Counted from the stretch's first letter, positions 1 through 6,079 are shown. The stretch is DNA of 6,593 nucleotides from Anaerolineales bacterium UBA4826 (GCA_002400365.1 DHFK01000160.1:937-7529), one strand, 5' to 3'. Made by a program: numbers and translations. The notes: generated by a model not told the origin, from the sequence alone.

Positions 1-136
1 TGCCGCTGTGAGACTTTGGCATACGTTATCATCCGCGCAAATCTAAACCCAAGACCTGCGCGCGCATTTCGCCTTCTAGTCTGATGTGGGGCGAGAGGGA
101 GTCGAACCCACACGGAGGATTACTCCAGCGGATTTT

Positions 137-440
137 CATGCTACCACGGTTTTCACCGCCCTCGCCATGCGAGGTTTGTAGTCTGGACTTGCCCTTGACC
201 ATAGCAATTGCGCTTTAGGTCTCGACCGTCAAGTCTCTACACCTTCTTCTCCGCAATGTCATTGCGAGAACTCCATGCCCCCGAGGGCATGAATTCTCGC
301 AACGACAACTGCTGCTGAAGCTTGGCTCGGGATTACCAACACGCGAAGATGATCTTGCGCCTACCGTTCCGTGCTGAGGCTTCCCCGAATTTGGCCGAAT
401 TCACCCAGAGAGTTTCCTGCTCTGGTGCTCGTTGTATGTC
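137..440 (-). ncRNA. Self-splicing group I intron (IC3-like) in tRNA-Leu(UAA)
   Basis: A 304-nt intervening sequence that follows exon U441 and ends in G137 (omega G). Helices found by hand: P1 443-440/431-428 with the U441-G430 wobble at the 5' splice site; P2 425-420/410-405 (CCAGAG/CTCTGG); P3 398-393/227-222 (TCGGCC/GGTCGA); P4 388-383/332-327; P5 376-370/343-337; P6 including 307-294/270-257; P7 235-231/190-186 (GACTT/AAGTC); P8 221-218/200-197; P9 174-169/165-160; and a GAAA-capped hairpin 158-155/150-147. The P, Q, R and S elements lie at about 391-377, 334-320, 242-226 and 190-185. The stretches CCGAGCCAAGC and GTGTAGAGACTTGACGG closely resemble the Anabaena tRNA-Leu intron as I remember it. 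There is no room for, or sign of, a homing endonuclease gene. Splicing presumably needs only guanosine and Mg2+, but activity is inferred from structure. Confidence 0.9.
257..307 (-). other. Enlarged P6 hairpin of the intron
   Basis: Within the intron, between Q and R, 307-294 pairs with 270-257: 14 pairs including one G-U and containing TTGCGAGAA/TTCTCGCAA. After a 2x3 internal loop, GGGCATG/CATGCCC (274-280/285-291) adds 7 more pairs around a 4-nt loop. This is a peripheral extension far more stable than the core needs. On the plus strand the left arm reads TCATTGCGAGAA, resembling the start of a dispersed bacterial repeat that I recall as beginning TCATTGCGAG. A repeat captured in a tolerant loop of the intron is possible but unproven. 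No T-run follows, so it is not a terminator. Confidence 0.7.
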
Positions 441-494
441 AAGTCCGCCGCGGCTGCCATTTCGCCATCGCCCCGTATTCAGTTGTCGCCCGCG

Positions 495-523
495 ATTGTA
501 TCGCCACTCGCGCAAAAAGTCAA
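495..523 (-). promoter_or_regulatory. Sigma70-type promoter of the tRNA-Leu gene
   Basis: On the minus strand, -35 TTGACT (523-518) and -10 TACAAT (500-495) are separated by exactly 17 nt. Transcription would start near 488, about 14 nt before the mature 5' end of the tRNA at 474. It faces away from the promoter at 539-567; the two -35 boxes are only 15 nt apart. Confidence 0.8.
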
Positions 524-538
524 TGTATGCGCAACCCA

Positions 539-567
539 TTGACAGACGAGCCACTCGCCGGTACAAT
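539..567 (+). promoter_or_regulatory. Sigma70-type promoter of the lipocalin-like gene
   Basis: A perfect -35 TTGACA (539-544), a 17-nt spacer, and -10 TACAAT (562-567), one base from consensus. The predicted start, near 574, leaves a 5' leader of about 43 nt before the ATG at 617. It forms a divergent pair with the tRNA promoter. Confidence 0.85.
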
Positions 568-616
568 AGCGGCACATTGCCATTGCGCTCCACGTTTCAC
601 GATTCGGAGGTCAACC

Positions 617-1051
617 ATGTCGCGCCAACAACTCGTCGGCATTTGGAAATTGGTCTCGTACGAATTTCGCCTGGCGGATGGCATCGTGGTGCGTCCCATG
701 GGGCGCGGTGTTCAGGGCATCCTGATCTACGATGCGAGCGGCGTCATGGCTCTCCACATCATGGACCCCGAGCGTCAGAAATTCGCTTCGGGCGATTGGC
801 TCCGCGGCACGCCCGCAGAAATCCAGTCCGCGTTCGAAGGCACGATGGCGTACTATGGCACGTTCGAAGTAAACGCCACCACGGGCACCGTCGTCCACCA
901 CATCGAAGGGAGTTCGTTTCCGAATTGGGTCGGCGTTGACCGCGAACAATCCTTTGAACTCGCCGCCGAGCGTTTGACGCTGATGACTTTGCCCATGGCG
1001 CTGGCGGGCGAGCAAGCCGTCGGCTATCTGACCTGGCAGCGCGCCCACTAG
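617..1051 (+). CDS. Lipocalin-like domain protein (Lipocalin_5 type)
   Basis: A 144-residue soluble protein with no signal peptide. The ATG at 617 is chosen because GGAGG (606-610) lies 6 nt before it and a strong promoter precedes it; longer versions of the frame would start upstream of the predicted transcript. The N-terminal GIWKLVSYEFRLADG, the stretch GILIYDASGVMALHIM, and the later VHHIEGSSFPNWVG are typical of the single-domain lipocalin-like family (PF13924, recalled). That family is a small beta-barrel of about 140 residues covering the whole chain. Members are thought to bind small hydrophobic ligands, but no reaction or ligand is established, and nothing here reveals one. It appears monocistronic: the next gene has its own promoter beginning 24 nt after the stop codon. 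I see no clear terminator between them, so some read-through is possible. Family assignment is fairly sure; biological role unknown. Confidence 0.87.
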   Translation: MSRQQLVGIWKLVSYEFRLADGIVVRPMGRGVQGILIYDASGVMALHIMDPERQKFASGDWLRGTPAEIQSAFEGTMAYYGTFEVNATTGTVVHHIEGSSFPNWVGVDREQSFELAAERLTLMTLPMALAGEQAVGYLTWQRAH

Positions 1052-1074
1052 CGCGCGCCCGCACGGCCGGAGAT

Positions 1075-1103
1075 TTGATTTATTTCCAACTAGCGGATAT
1101 AAT
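1075..1103 (+). promoter_or_regulatory. Sigma70-type promoter of the importer operon
   Basis: -35 TTGATT (1075-1080, 4 of 6 consensus bases), a 17-nt spacer, and a perfect -10 TATAAT (1098-1103). The start would be near 1110, giving a leader of about 160 nt before the ATG at 1272. It is the only good promoter seen upstream of the five transporter genes. Confidence 0.75.
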
Positions 1104-1109
1104 CTGGTC

Positions 1110-1271
1110 ACGCGTTCATCCCCCACGGACGCCGCTCTTCTTTTATCCCGAATCTCCCACAAAGAGGTGATCCCGGCTGACAATTGGGTTTGCCGCCCGG
1201 TGCGACGCTCGCAAGAGTGTGACTGTATCAAATTCGCAAAGACGCGAAAAAAGGAAAAGGAGAAGAAGATC
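1110..1271 (+). promoter_or_regulatory. Long 5' leader of the importer operon
   Basis: Unusually long for this window. At 1163-1171 it contains GAGGTGATC, nine bases able to pair with the 3' end of 16S rRNA, yet no ordinary start codon follows at a normal distance. TTG at 1184 would give only 12 codons, to a stop at 1220-1222. A small hairpin, ACGCTC/GAGTGT around a GCAA tetraloop, lies at 1205-1220. The working ribosome site is AAGGAG at 1257-1262, 9 nt before the ATG. I do not recognise a known riboswitch. Confidence 0.4.
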
Positions 1272-2672
1272 ATGGTACGTATTTCTCGCGCCTTATGGAT
1301 CGGCATGTTTCTAGCGACGCTGATCCTCGCCGCCTGCGCGCCCGCGCCGACCCCCGCGCCAACCCCTGCGCCTCCAACCGCCGCGCCCAAGCCGACGGAA
1401 GCGCCCAAACCGACAGAGGCGCCCAAACCGACGGAAGCGCCCAAAGCGACCGAAGCACCCAAGCCCACCACCGCGCCAACTGCCGCCCCGGCGAAAGAAC
1501 CCAAGAAACTCTTGATCGGCTTTACCACCTCCCAGACCGGCGCGCAGCAAGTCGCATCGAAGAAACAGGTCGAGGGCTTGCAGTTGTGGCTTGAGGATGT
1601 CAAGAAAGCCGGCGGCATCAAACTAAAGGACGGCACCGTTTACATGCCGGAACTGAAATTCTACGACGACGAGAGCAAGACCGACCGCGTTCAGGCGTTG
1701 TACACCAAACTCATCAACGAAGACAAGGCTGATTTCTTGCTCAGCCCCTACAGCAGCACGCTGGTGAAAGCCGCCGCGGTCGTCTCCGAACAAAACGACA
1801 GGGTGATGATCACCGCTGGCGCGGCGGACGATGCGACGATGGAGCAGGGTTTCAAAAAGACCTTCCAGTTGTACACGCCGGCAAGTCTGTACCTGACCGG
1901 CGCGGTGGACGCGCTGGCGAAATTCGATCCCGCCGCCAAGAAGCTCGCCATCGTGTACGAAAAAGATTCGTTCTCCACTTCGGTCGCGAACGCGCTCAAA
2001 CCGTATGCGGAGAAGAAGGGCTACCAGGTCGTCGTCTTTGAGGGCTACGACACGGGCACGACCGACTTTGCGCCGTTCATCAACAAGATCACCGCAGCCA
2101 ACCCGGATGCCATCATGGGCGGCGGACACTTTGCCGATGGCACGACCCTCTCAAAGCAACTTTACGAAAAGAAGGTCGCGGTGAAATTCGTCGCGATCCT
2201 CGTCGCGCCGCCGGAGCCGACCTTCAAAGACATTGGCGACGCCGCGCAGTACATCATCGGACCCAGCCAATGGGAGCCGCAAGTGACCTTTAGCGCCGAA
2301 TCCGCCAAAGCCGCGGGGCTGCCCTACTATGGTCCCAGCGCCAAGGCGTTCGCCGACGCGTACACCGCCCAATACAAAGCCAGTCCATCGTACCACTCGG
2401 CCGGCGGATACGCACAGGGCTTGATTCTGCAAAAAGCGATCGAGGATGCGGACAGCGTGGAGCCCGCCAAGATCGTCGCCGCGCTCGACCAGACGAATCT
2501 GATGACGTTCTACGGCGTCGTCAAATTCAGCACCGATGCCAAGACGCACGGCAAACAACAAGCGCACAGCATGGTGTATATGCAATGGCAAAAAGATGCC
2601 GCTGGCAAACTCATCACGAATATCGTGTGGCCCCTGGAAGCCAAGTCGGCTGATCTGCAATTGCGAAAATAG
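1272..2672 (+). CDS. HAAT-family ABC transporter substrate-binding lipoprotein (LivK-like)
   Basis: A 466-residue extracytoplasmic receptor that should capture a substrate and deliver it to the permease encoded next door. Residues 1-22 form a lipoprotein signal peptide with a hydrophobic core and lipobox LAAC; Cys22 is the predicted lipidation site, so the protein is membrane-tethered. Residues 23-77 are a Pro/Thr/Ala linker including KPTEAP-type repeats. Residues 79 to about 450 match the type I periplasmic binding fold (Peripla_BP_6/ANF-receptor class): KKLLIGFTTSQTG at the start, DDESKTDRVQALYTKLI, then SPYSSTLVKAAAVVSEQ and KLAIVYEKDSFSTSVANAL at the second lobe. The ATG at 1272 is preferred over the in-frame GTG at 1167 because the signal peptide begins here and AAGGAG precedes it. 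Substrate is uncertain: branched-chain amino acids, amides and aromatic compounds are all carried by this family. It is first in a five-gene operon. Confidence 0.92.
   Translation: MVRISRALWIGMFLATLILAACAPAPTPAPTPAPPTAAPKPTEAPKPTEAPKPTEAPKATEAPKPTTAPTAAPAKEPKKLLIGFTTSQTGAQQVASKKQVEGLQLWLEDVKKAGGIKLKDGTVYMPELKFYDDESKTDRVQALYTKLINEDKADFLLSPYSSTLVKAAAVVSEQNDRVMITAGAADDATMEQGFKKTFQLYTPASLYLTGAVDALAKFDPAAKKLAIVYEKDSFSTSVANALKPYAEKKGYQVVVFEGYDTGTTDFAPFINKITAANPDAIMGGGHFADGTTLSKQLYEKKVAVKFVAILVAPPEPTFKDIGDAAQYIIGPSQWEPQVTFSAESAKAAGLPYYGPSAKAFADAYTAQYKASPSYHSAGGYAQGLILQKAIEDADSVEPAKIVAALDQTNLMTFYGVVKFSTDAKTHGKQQAHSMVYMQWQKDAAGKLITNIVWPLEAKSADLQLRK
1389..1460 (+). repeat. 18-nt tandem repeat coding the KPTEAP linker
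   Basis: Four consecutive 18-nt units (starting 1389, 1407, 1425, 1443) encode KPTEAP three times and then KATEAP. A degenerate KPTTAP follows. The units differ mostly at third positions. The repeat lies in the disordered linker between the lipid anchor and the binding domain, where copy number can probably vary without harm. Confidence 0.85.
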
Positions 2673-2677
2673 TCCTG

Positions 2678-2758
2678 TAGTCGAATAGTCAGGTGGTCAA
2701 CCAGTCAGGTAGTCGAATCATTCGACTACCTGACTAGGCGACTAGATGACCGCGCGAC
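2678..2758 (+). repeat. Palindromic block of short AGTC-type units between binding protein and permease
   Basis: The core is a perfect 15-bp inverted repeat, AGTCAGGTAGTCGAA (2703-2717) against 2721-2735, around the loop TCA. On its left lie more copies of the same 7-9 nt unit on the plus strand (AGTCGAAT, AGTCAGG, GGTCAACC). On its right lie reversed copies (CGACTA, ATGACC, CGACT). The two sides are an imperfect larger palindrome of about 80 nt. No T-run follows, so it is not a normal terminator. As RNA it would fold strongly just after the binding-protein stop codon at 2670-2672 and before the livH ribosome site. By analogy with intergenic REP hairpins (malE-malF in E. coli) it could protect the upstream mRNA and favour the binding protein. 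That role is inference. Confidence 0.85.
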
Positions 2759-2777
2759 TCACCACAGAGAGGTGGCA

Positions 2778-3638
2778 ATGAATTTCGAAGTCCTGCTGGC
2801 TTCTTCAATTGATGGGCTGACGCTCGGATTCGTCTTCGGGTTAATGGCGATGGGGCTGACGCTAATCTTTGGCGTGATGAAAGTGATCAACCTCGGTCAC
2901 GGACCCGTCATCGTGATGGGGATGTTCGCCGTCCTCGTGATGAGTCAAGACCTGGGCATCAACCCGTACCTCGGTCTGCCGGTCGTCGTCGTGCTAGGAC
3001 TGGTGACCGGGATCGTGATGTACTTTGTCGCCGTGCATCGCGTCATCAACGCGCCCGAGTTGACGACGCTGTTGGCGACTTTTTCGGTCAATATGATGCT
3101 CGTCGGCGCGCTGACGATCATCTTTACGAGCAGTCCGCGCGGCTTGTCGCTCGAACTGCCGTCGTTCCACGCCGGCGCGGTCGCCATCTTCGGCACGCGC
3201 GTGGTCGCCGTGTTCATCGCCATCGCCGTGACCATCGCGCTGTACCTCTTTCTCTACCGCACGCGCACTGGCAAGTCCATCCGCGCGGTGGCGAACAATC
3301 GCGCGGCGGCGGAGTTGATGGGCATCAATTCGACCTGGATCCTCGCGCTGAGTTTCGGCATCGGCATCATGCTGGCGATGGTTTCGGGCGCGTTGCTCGC
3401 GACGCTGTTTTCGTTCACCGTCCTCTCCGGCGGCGGCTTGGAGGTCAAGAGTTTCGTGATCGTCGTGCTGGGCGGTCTGGGCAATCCGACCGGCGCGCTC
3501 TTGGGCGGCATCGTCATCGGACTGCTCGAAAGTATCACCACGATCTTTATTCCGGTCAGTTGGGTCCCCGTGTTCGAATTCGCCGTGTTCGTGTTGATCC
3601 TGCTATTCCGCCCGACCGGCTTGTTGGGAGCGCGCTAA
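2778..3638 (+). CDS. livH: HAAT-family ABC transporter permease, LivH type
   Basis: A 286-residue, very hydrophobic inner-membrane protein that forms half of the translocation channel with the LivM-type partner. Near the N-terminus it has MGLTLIFGVMKVINLGHG (25-42), the family hallmark after the first membrane helix. The cytoplasmic loop GKSIRAVANN..AAELMGI (165-183) is where the ATPases dock. GGLGNPTGALLGG (232-244) closes the conserved C-terminal region. About eight membrane segments can be counted by eye. The length is close to E. coli LivH (about 308). The ATG at 2778 is chosen over the GTG at 2772 because GAGG (2769-2772) sits 5 nt before the ATG and overlaps the GTG. It follows the palindromic block and is separated from the next gene by a single base. 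The gene symbol gives the family only; substrate not shown. Confidence 0.93.
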   Translation: MNFEVLLASSIDGLTLGFVFGLMAMGLTLIFGVMKVINLGHGPVIVMGMFAVLVMSQDLGINPYLGLPVVVVLGLVTGIVMYFVAVHRVINAPELTTLLATFSVNMMLVGALTIIFTSSPRGLSLELPSFHAGAVAIFGTRVVAVFIAIAVTIALYLFLYRTRTGKSIRAVANNRAAAELMGINSTWILALSFGIGIMLAMVSGALLATLFSFTVLSGGGLEVKSFVIVVLGGLGNPTGALLGGIVIGLLESITTIFIPVSWVPVFEFAVFVLILLFRPTGLLGAR

Positions 3639-3639
3639 G

Positions 3640-4608
3640 ATGAAAACGCTGACCAGTCCATTCTTTTGGATCATCCTGATCGCCGTTGGAGCGATGGCAT
3701 CCCTCCCCATCCTCACCAATTCGCCCTCCCTGCGCGAAGACTTGTTTCTGGTGCTGATGCTCGCGATTCTCGCGTCGAGCATCAACATCATCATGGGCTA
3801 TACCGGCTATGTCAGTTTCGGGCACATCGTCTTCTTCGGCTTGGGCGGCTATCTCGCGTTTTTCCTGACGAAGAACTATCAGGTACACTTTGTGCTCGCC
3901 GCGCTGGTAGGCGGCATCGGCGGGAGTCTGGTCGCCTTTCTGTTGGGCTCGGCGATCCTGCGCTTGCGCGGCGCGTACTTTGCGCTGGCGACGATTGGCG
4001 TCAACGAAGCGTTTCGCGTCTTTTTCACCAACTTTGATCTATTTGGCGGCTCCATCGGCATGTTTTTCAACATCTCGCTGTACGACGCGTACGGCGGCGC
4101 CAAGAACGCGGCGCAACTGGCGTACTATGCGATGGTGTTCGTCGCGCTGTTGACGATCGCGACGAGTTTCGCCATCAAGAAGAGTAAGTTCGGTCTGGGG
4201 TTGATGGCGATCCGCGAAGACCAAGATACGGCAATGGTGCTGGGCATTGACCCGGCGCGGCTCAAGGTAATCACCTACACCATCTCGGCGTTCTTCCCCG
4301 CGCTGGCGGGCGCGTTCTTTTTCTTCAAGAATGGGCTGATCGAGCCGGGGCCCGCGTTCGATCTGTGGCGCTCGATTGAAGCGCTCGTGATGGTGATGCT
4401 CGGCGGGTTCGGCACCGTGACCGGTCCGATCGTCGGCGCGGTGGTGTACGAGCGTCTGCGCGGGTACTTGATCACCAATCCCACCTTCAGCAACGCGCAC
4501 CTGATCATTGCCGGGGCGTTGCTGCTCGTCATCGTGCTCTTTGTGACGGCGGGCGTCGTCGGTTGGCTGCGGCAGCGCTTTCCGGCGGTACGGAGGTATC
4601 TCGAATGA
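3640..4608 (+). CDS. livM: HAAT-family ABC transporter permease, LivM type
   Basis: A 322-residue multi-pass membrane protein, the second half of the channel. Landmarks: NIIMGYTGYVSFGHIVFFGL (49-68), the LivM signature; LRLRGAYFALATIG (106-119); the ATPase-contact loop SKFGLGLMAIREDQDTAMVL (181-200); and GGFGTVTGPIVGA (254-266). It lacks the long N-terminal extension of E. coli LivM (about 425 residues), as is usual for this family outside enterobacteria. The ATG at 3640 lies one base after the livH stop codon, with GGGAG (3626-3630) inside the end of livH, so translation is probably coupled. Its stop codon overlaps the next start (ATGA, 4605-4608). The segment between the third and fourth landmarks is rich in Phe (FFPALAGAFFFFKNG), consistent with a membrane helix. 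Confidence 0.93.
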   Translation: MKTLTSPFFWIILIAVGAMASLPILTNSPSLREDLFLVLMLAILASSINIIMGYTGYVSFGHIVFFGLGGYLAFFLTKNYQVHFVLAALVGGIGGSLVAFLLGSAILRLRGAYFALATIGVNEAFRVFFTNFDLFGGSIGMFFNISLYDAYGGAKNAAQLAYYAMVFVALLTIATSFAIKKSKFGLGLMAIREDQDTAMVLGIDPARLKVITYTISAFFPALAGAFFFFKNGLIEPGPAFDLWRSIEALVMVMLGGFGTVTGPIVGAVVYERLRGYLITNPTFSNAHLIIAGALLLVIVLFVTAGVVGWLRQRFPAVRRYLE

Positions 4609-5372
4609 CTACTGGCAACACGGCGATCCTCAACATCGAAAACGTCAGCAAGCGTTTTGGCGGTCTGCTGGCGTTGGACAACGTTTCGCTCGCGGTGCGC
4701 GCAGGCGAAATCTTTGGCATCATCGGACCGAACGGCGCGGGCAAGACCACGCTCTTTAACGTGATCAACGGCGTCTATCCGCCGCAGGCAGGGCGCGTGC
4801 TGTTGCGCGGCGAAGAGGTAACCCACTTGCCACCGTACGCGCTCTCCAAGCGTGGACTCGCGCGCACACATCAAGTCGTGCGTCCGTTGAATGAACTGAC
4901 CGTCAGAGAGAATGTCACGGTCGGCGCGTGTTACGGGCGCGAGAATCTCTCTCTGGAAAAAGCCGAGCAGGTGGCGGACGAGGTGCTGGAGTTTGTTGGG
5001 CTGACCGCGCGGAAGGAGATGCTCGCCAGCAAACTGAATGTCGCGCAGAAGAAACGACTGGAGATGGCGCGCGCGCTCGCCGCGCGACCGAGCCTGCTCC
5101 TGCTCGACGAAGTGCTCGCCGGCTTGAATCCGCAAGAAGTCGCGGAAATGCTGACGGTCGTTCGCAAAATCCGCGACCAGGGCGTCACGATCCTGATGAT
5201 CGAGCATTTGATGCACGCGGTGATGAACGTATCGGATCGCGTCTTCGTCCTCGACTATGGCAAGCAGATCGCGGAGGGGACGCCGCAAGCGGTGTCGAAT
5301 GATCCCAAGGTCATCGAAGCGTACCTGGGCGATCCAAAAGTGGCGCAGCATTTCTTGGAGGGCGCGACATGA
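4605..5372 (+). CDS. livG: HAAT-family ABC transporter ATPase, LivG type
   Basis: A 255-residue cytoplasmic nucleotide-binding subunit that powers the importer. Walker A is GPNGAGKT (41-48). Q90 in THQVVRPLNELTV is the Q-loop. Walker B is LLLLDEV (164-170) with catalytic E169, followed by AGLNP (172-176). H201 in IEH is the switch histidine. The C-terminal GTPQAVSNDPKVIEAYLG is typical of LivG. The signature motif is odd: where LSGGQ or the usual LivG LxYGQQ stands, this protein has LNVAQKKRLEMARAL (144-158), lacking both the serine and the glycine pair. I recall a LivG subgroup with LTLAxRKRLE at this place, so this looks like a lineage trait rather than decay. The ATG at 4605 overlaps the livM stop; GGAGG (4592-4596) lies 8 nt upstream. 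Confidence 0.93.
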   Translation: MTTGNTAILNIENVSKRFGGLLALDNVSLAVRAGEIFGIIGPNGAGKTTLFNVINGVYPPQAGRVLLRGEEVTHLPPYALSKRGLARTHQVVRPLNELTVRENVTVGACYGRENLSLEKAEQVADEVLEFVGLTARKEMLASKLNVAQKKRLEMARALAARPSLLLLDEVLAGLNPQEVAEMLTVVRKIRDQGVTILMIEHLMHAVMNVSDRVFVLDYGKQIAEGTPQAVSNDPKVIEAYLGDPKVAQHFLEGAT

Positions 5373-6079
5373 TCAGTCTCGACGTTAAAGACATCGAATC
5401 GGGCTATGGCGAAGTGCAGATTGTATGGGGTCTTTCGATGCAACTGCAGGAGGGCTGCTTGACCGCGATGGTTGGCTCCAATGGCAGCGGCAAGACCACA
5501 CTGCTGCGAACGCTGACCGGGCTGCTCCCCACATGGAAAGGGACGGTGACGTTCGACGGCAAGGACATCACGCGTCTTTCGCCGCACGAGAAAGCGGAGA
5601 TGGGCATCGTGCTTGTGCCGGAAGGGCGCCAACTCTTCACCGACATGACCGTGCTGGAAAATCTGGAAATGGGCGCGACCCCTTCCCGCGCGCGCGCCGA
5701 ATACAAAAAGAATCTGGCATGGGTCTTTGAGTTACTGCCGCGTTTGAAAGAACGCATGAACCAAGCCGCGGGCACGCTGAGCGGCGGCGAACAGCAGATG
5801 CTCGCGATCGGGCGCGGCTTGATGAGCAATCCCAAAATCCTGATGTTCGACGAACTCTCGCTGGGCTTGTCGCCGTTACTCGTGATGAACCTGTTCGAAG
5901 TGCTGCGCAGGTTGCGGAGCCAGGGTCACACGATGTTGCTGGTGGAGCAGAACGTGCAGATGGCGCTCGCGGTGAGCGATTACGCCTACGTGATGAGCAA
6001 CGGGCGCATCGAAACCGAAGGCGAGGCGAAAAAGGTGCGCGAAATGGAGACGGTGCGGAAGGCGTACCTGGGGTTGTGA
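5369..6079 (+). CDS. livF: HAAT-family ABC transporter ATPase, LivF type
   Basis: A 236-residue cytoplasmic ATPase, partner of the LivG-type subunit. Walker A is GSNGSGKT (36-43). The Q-loop region reads VLVPEGRQLFTDMTVLENL (81-99), a LivF hallmark. The signature motif is intact, LSGGEQQML (137-145). Walker B is ILMFDE (157-162), then LSLGLSP (163-169). The switch position holds Gln194 in LLVEQN, as is normal for LivF. The length matches the family (about 235). The ATG at 5369 overlaps the livG stop (ATGA), with GGAGG (5357-5361) 7 nt before it, so translational coupling is likely. In the LivG/LivF heterodimer each ATP is clamped by Walker A of one subunit and the signature of the other, so the intact motif here would pair with the livG Walker A site. 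It is the last gene of the operon, followed by a strong terminator. Confidence 0.94.
   Translation: MISLDVKDIESGYGEVQIVWGLSMQLQEGCLTAMVGSNGSGKTTLLRTLTGLLPTWKGTVTFDGKDITRLSPHEKAEMGIVLVPEGRQLFTDMTVLENLEMGATPSRARAEYKKNLAWVFELLPRLKERMNQAAGTLSGGEQQMLAIGRGLMSNPKILMFDELSLGLSPLLVMNLFEVLRRLRSQGHTMLLVEQNVQMALAVSDYAYVMSNGRIETEGEAKKVREMETVRKAYLGL

Larger units (their letters stand above)
87..474 (-). tRNA. tRNA-Leu(UAA), interrupted by a group I intron
   Basis: Exon 1 is 474-441 and exon 2 is 136-87 (minus strand); joined they give an 84-nt type II tRNA. The acceptor stem is GGGGCGA (474-468) against TCGCCCC (94-88), 7 of 7 pairs. The D stem is GCG/CGC (465-463/452-450), with the loop GG at 458-457. The anticodon stem is GCGGA (448-444) against TCCGC (132-128), 5 of 5, closing the 7-nt loop CTT|AAAA, so the anticodon is UAA. 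The long variable arm pairs GGAG with CTCC (126-123/117-114). The T loop is TTCGACT (106-100) with stem GTGGG/CCCTC, which carries one U-U mismatch (110/96). The discriminator is A (87), as expected for Leu; CCA is not encoded. The intron sits between U34 and A35, the classic position in cyanobacterial and plastid tRNA-Leu(UAA). Exon 2 starts AAAATCCGCTGG, very close to the cyanobacterial 3' exon as I recall it. A promoter lies directly upstream. Confidence 0.92.

Noticed and set aside
1..84. Possible gene ends: an open plus frame from the edge to TGA at 82-84, and a 12-codon minus frame reading MRAQVLGLDLRG
   Set aside because: Too short to judge, with no ribosome site or family resemblance strong enough to call.
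90..166. A compact degenerate tRNA or tRNA pseudogene (GGCGAG/CTCGCC ends with a T arm)
   Set aside because: There is no anticodon arm, and the T and acceptor stems overlap. The same T arm fits perfectly as exon 2 of the split tRNA-Leu, while GGCGAG belongs to intron helix P9.
262..302. Hairpin as a transcription terminator
   Set aside because: No T-run on either side, and it lies inside the group I intron as its P6 extension.
322..939. 205-codon plus-strand open frame
   Set aside because: It is antisense to the intron and exon 1 in its first part and out of frame with the lipocalin-like gene after that; composition is Arg/His-rich, typical of a shadow frame in GC-rich DNA.
1052..1074. Terminator after the lipocalin-like gene
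   Set aside because: GC-rich sequence but no convincing stem followed by a T-run.
1167..1271. In-frame GTG at 1167 as the start of the binding protein
   Set aside because: It lies inside the ribosome-binding-like sequence itself, would put 35 charged residues before the signal peptide, and the ATG at 1272 has its own site.
611..1636. 341-codon minus-strand open frame
   Set aside because: It runs antisense across the lipocalin-like gene, promoter, leader and lipoprotein start; its Gly/Ala/Val runs are the reverse of the Pro/Thr linker.
2678..2758. CRISPR array
   Set aside because: The repeated units are 7-9 nt, contiguous and partly inverted, with no spacers of regular length and no cas genes nearby.
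4275..5351. 358-codon minus-strand open frame
   Set aside because: Antisense to livM and livG with no family features; a shadow of GC-rich codon bias.
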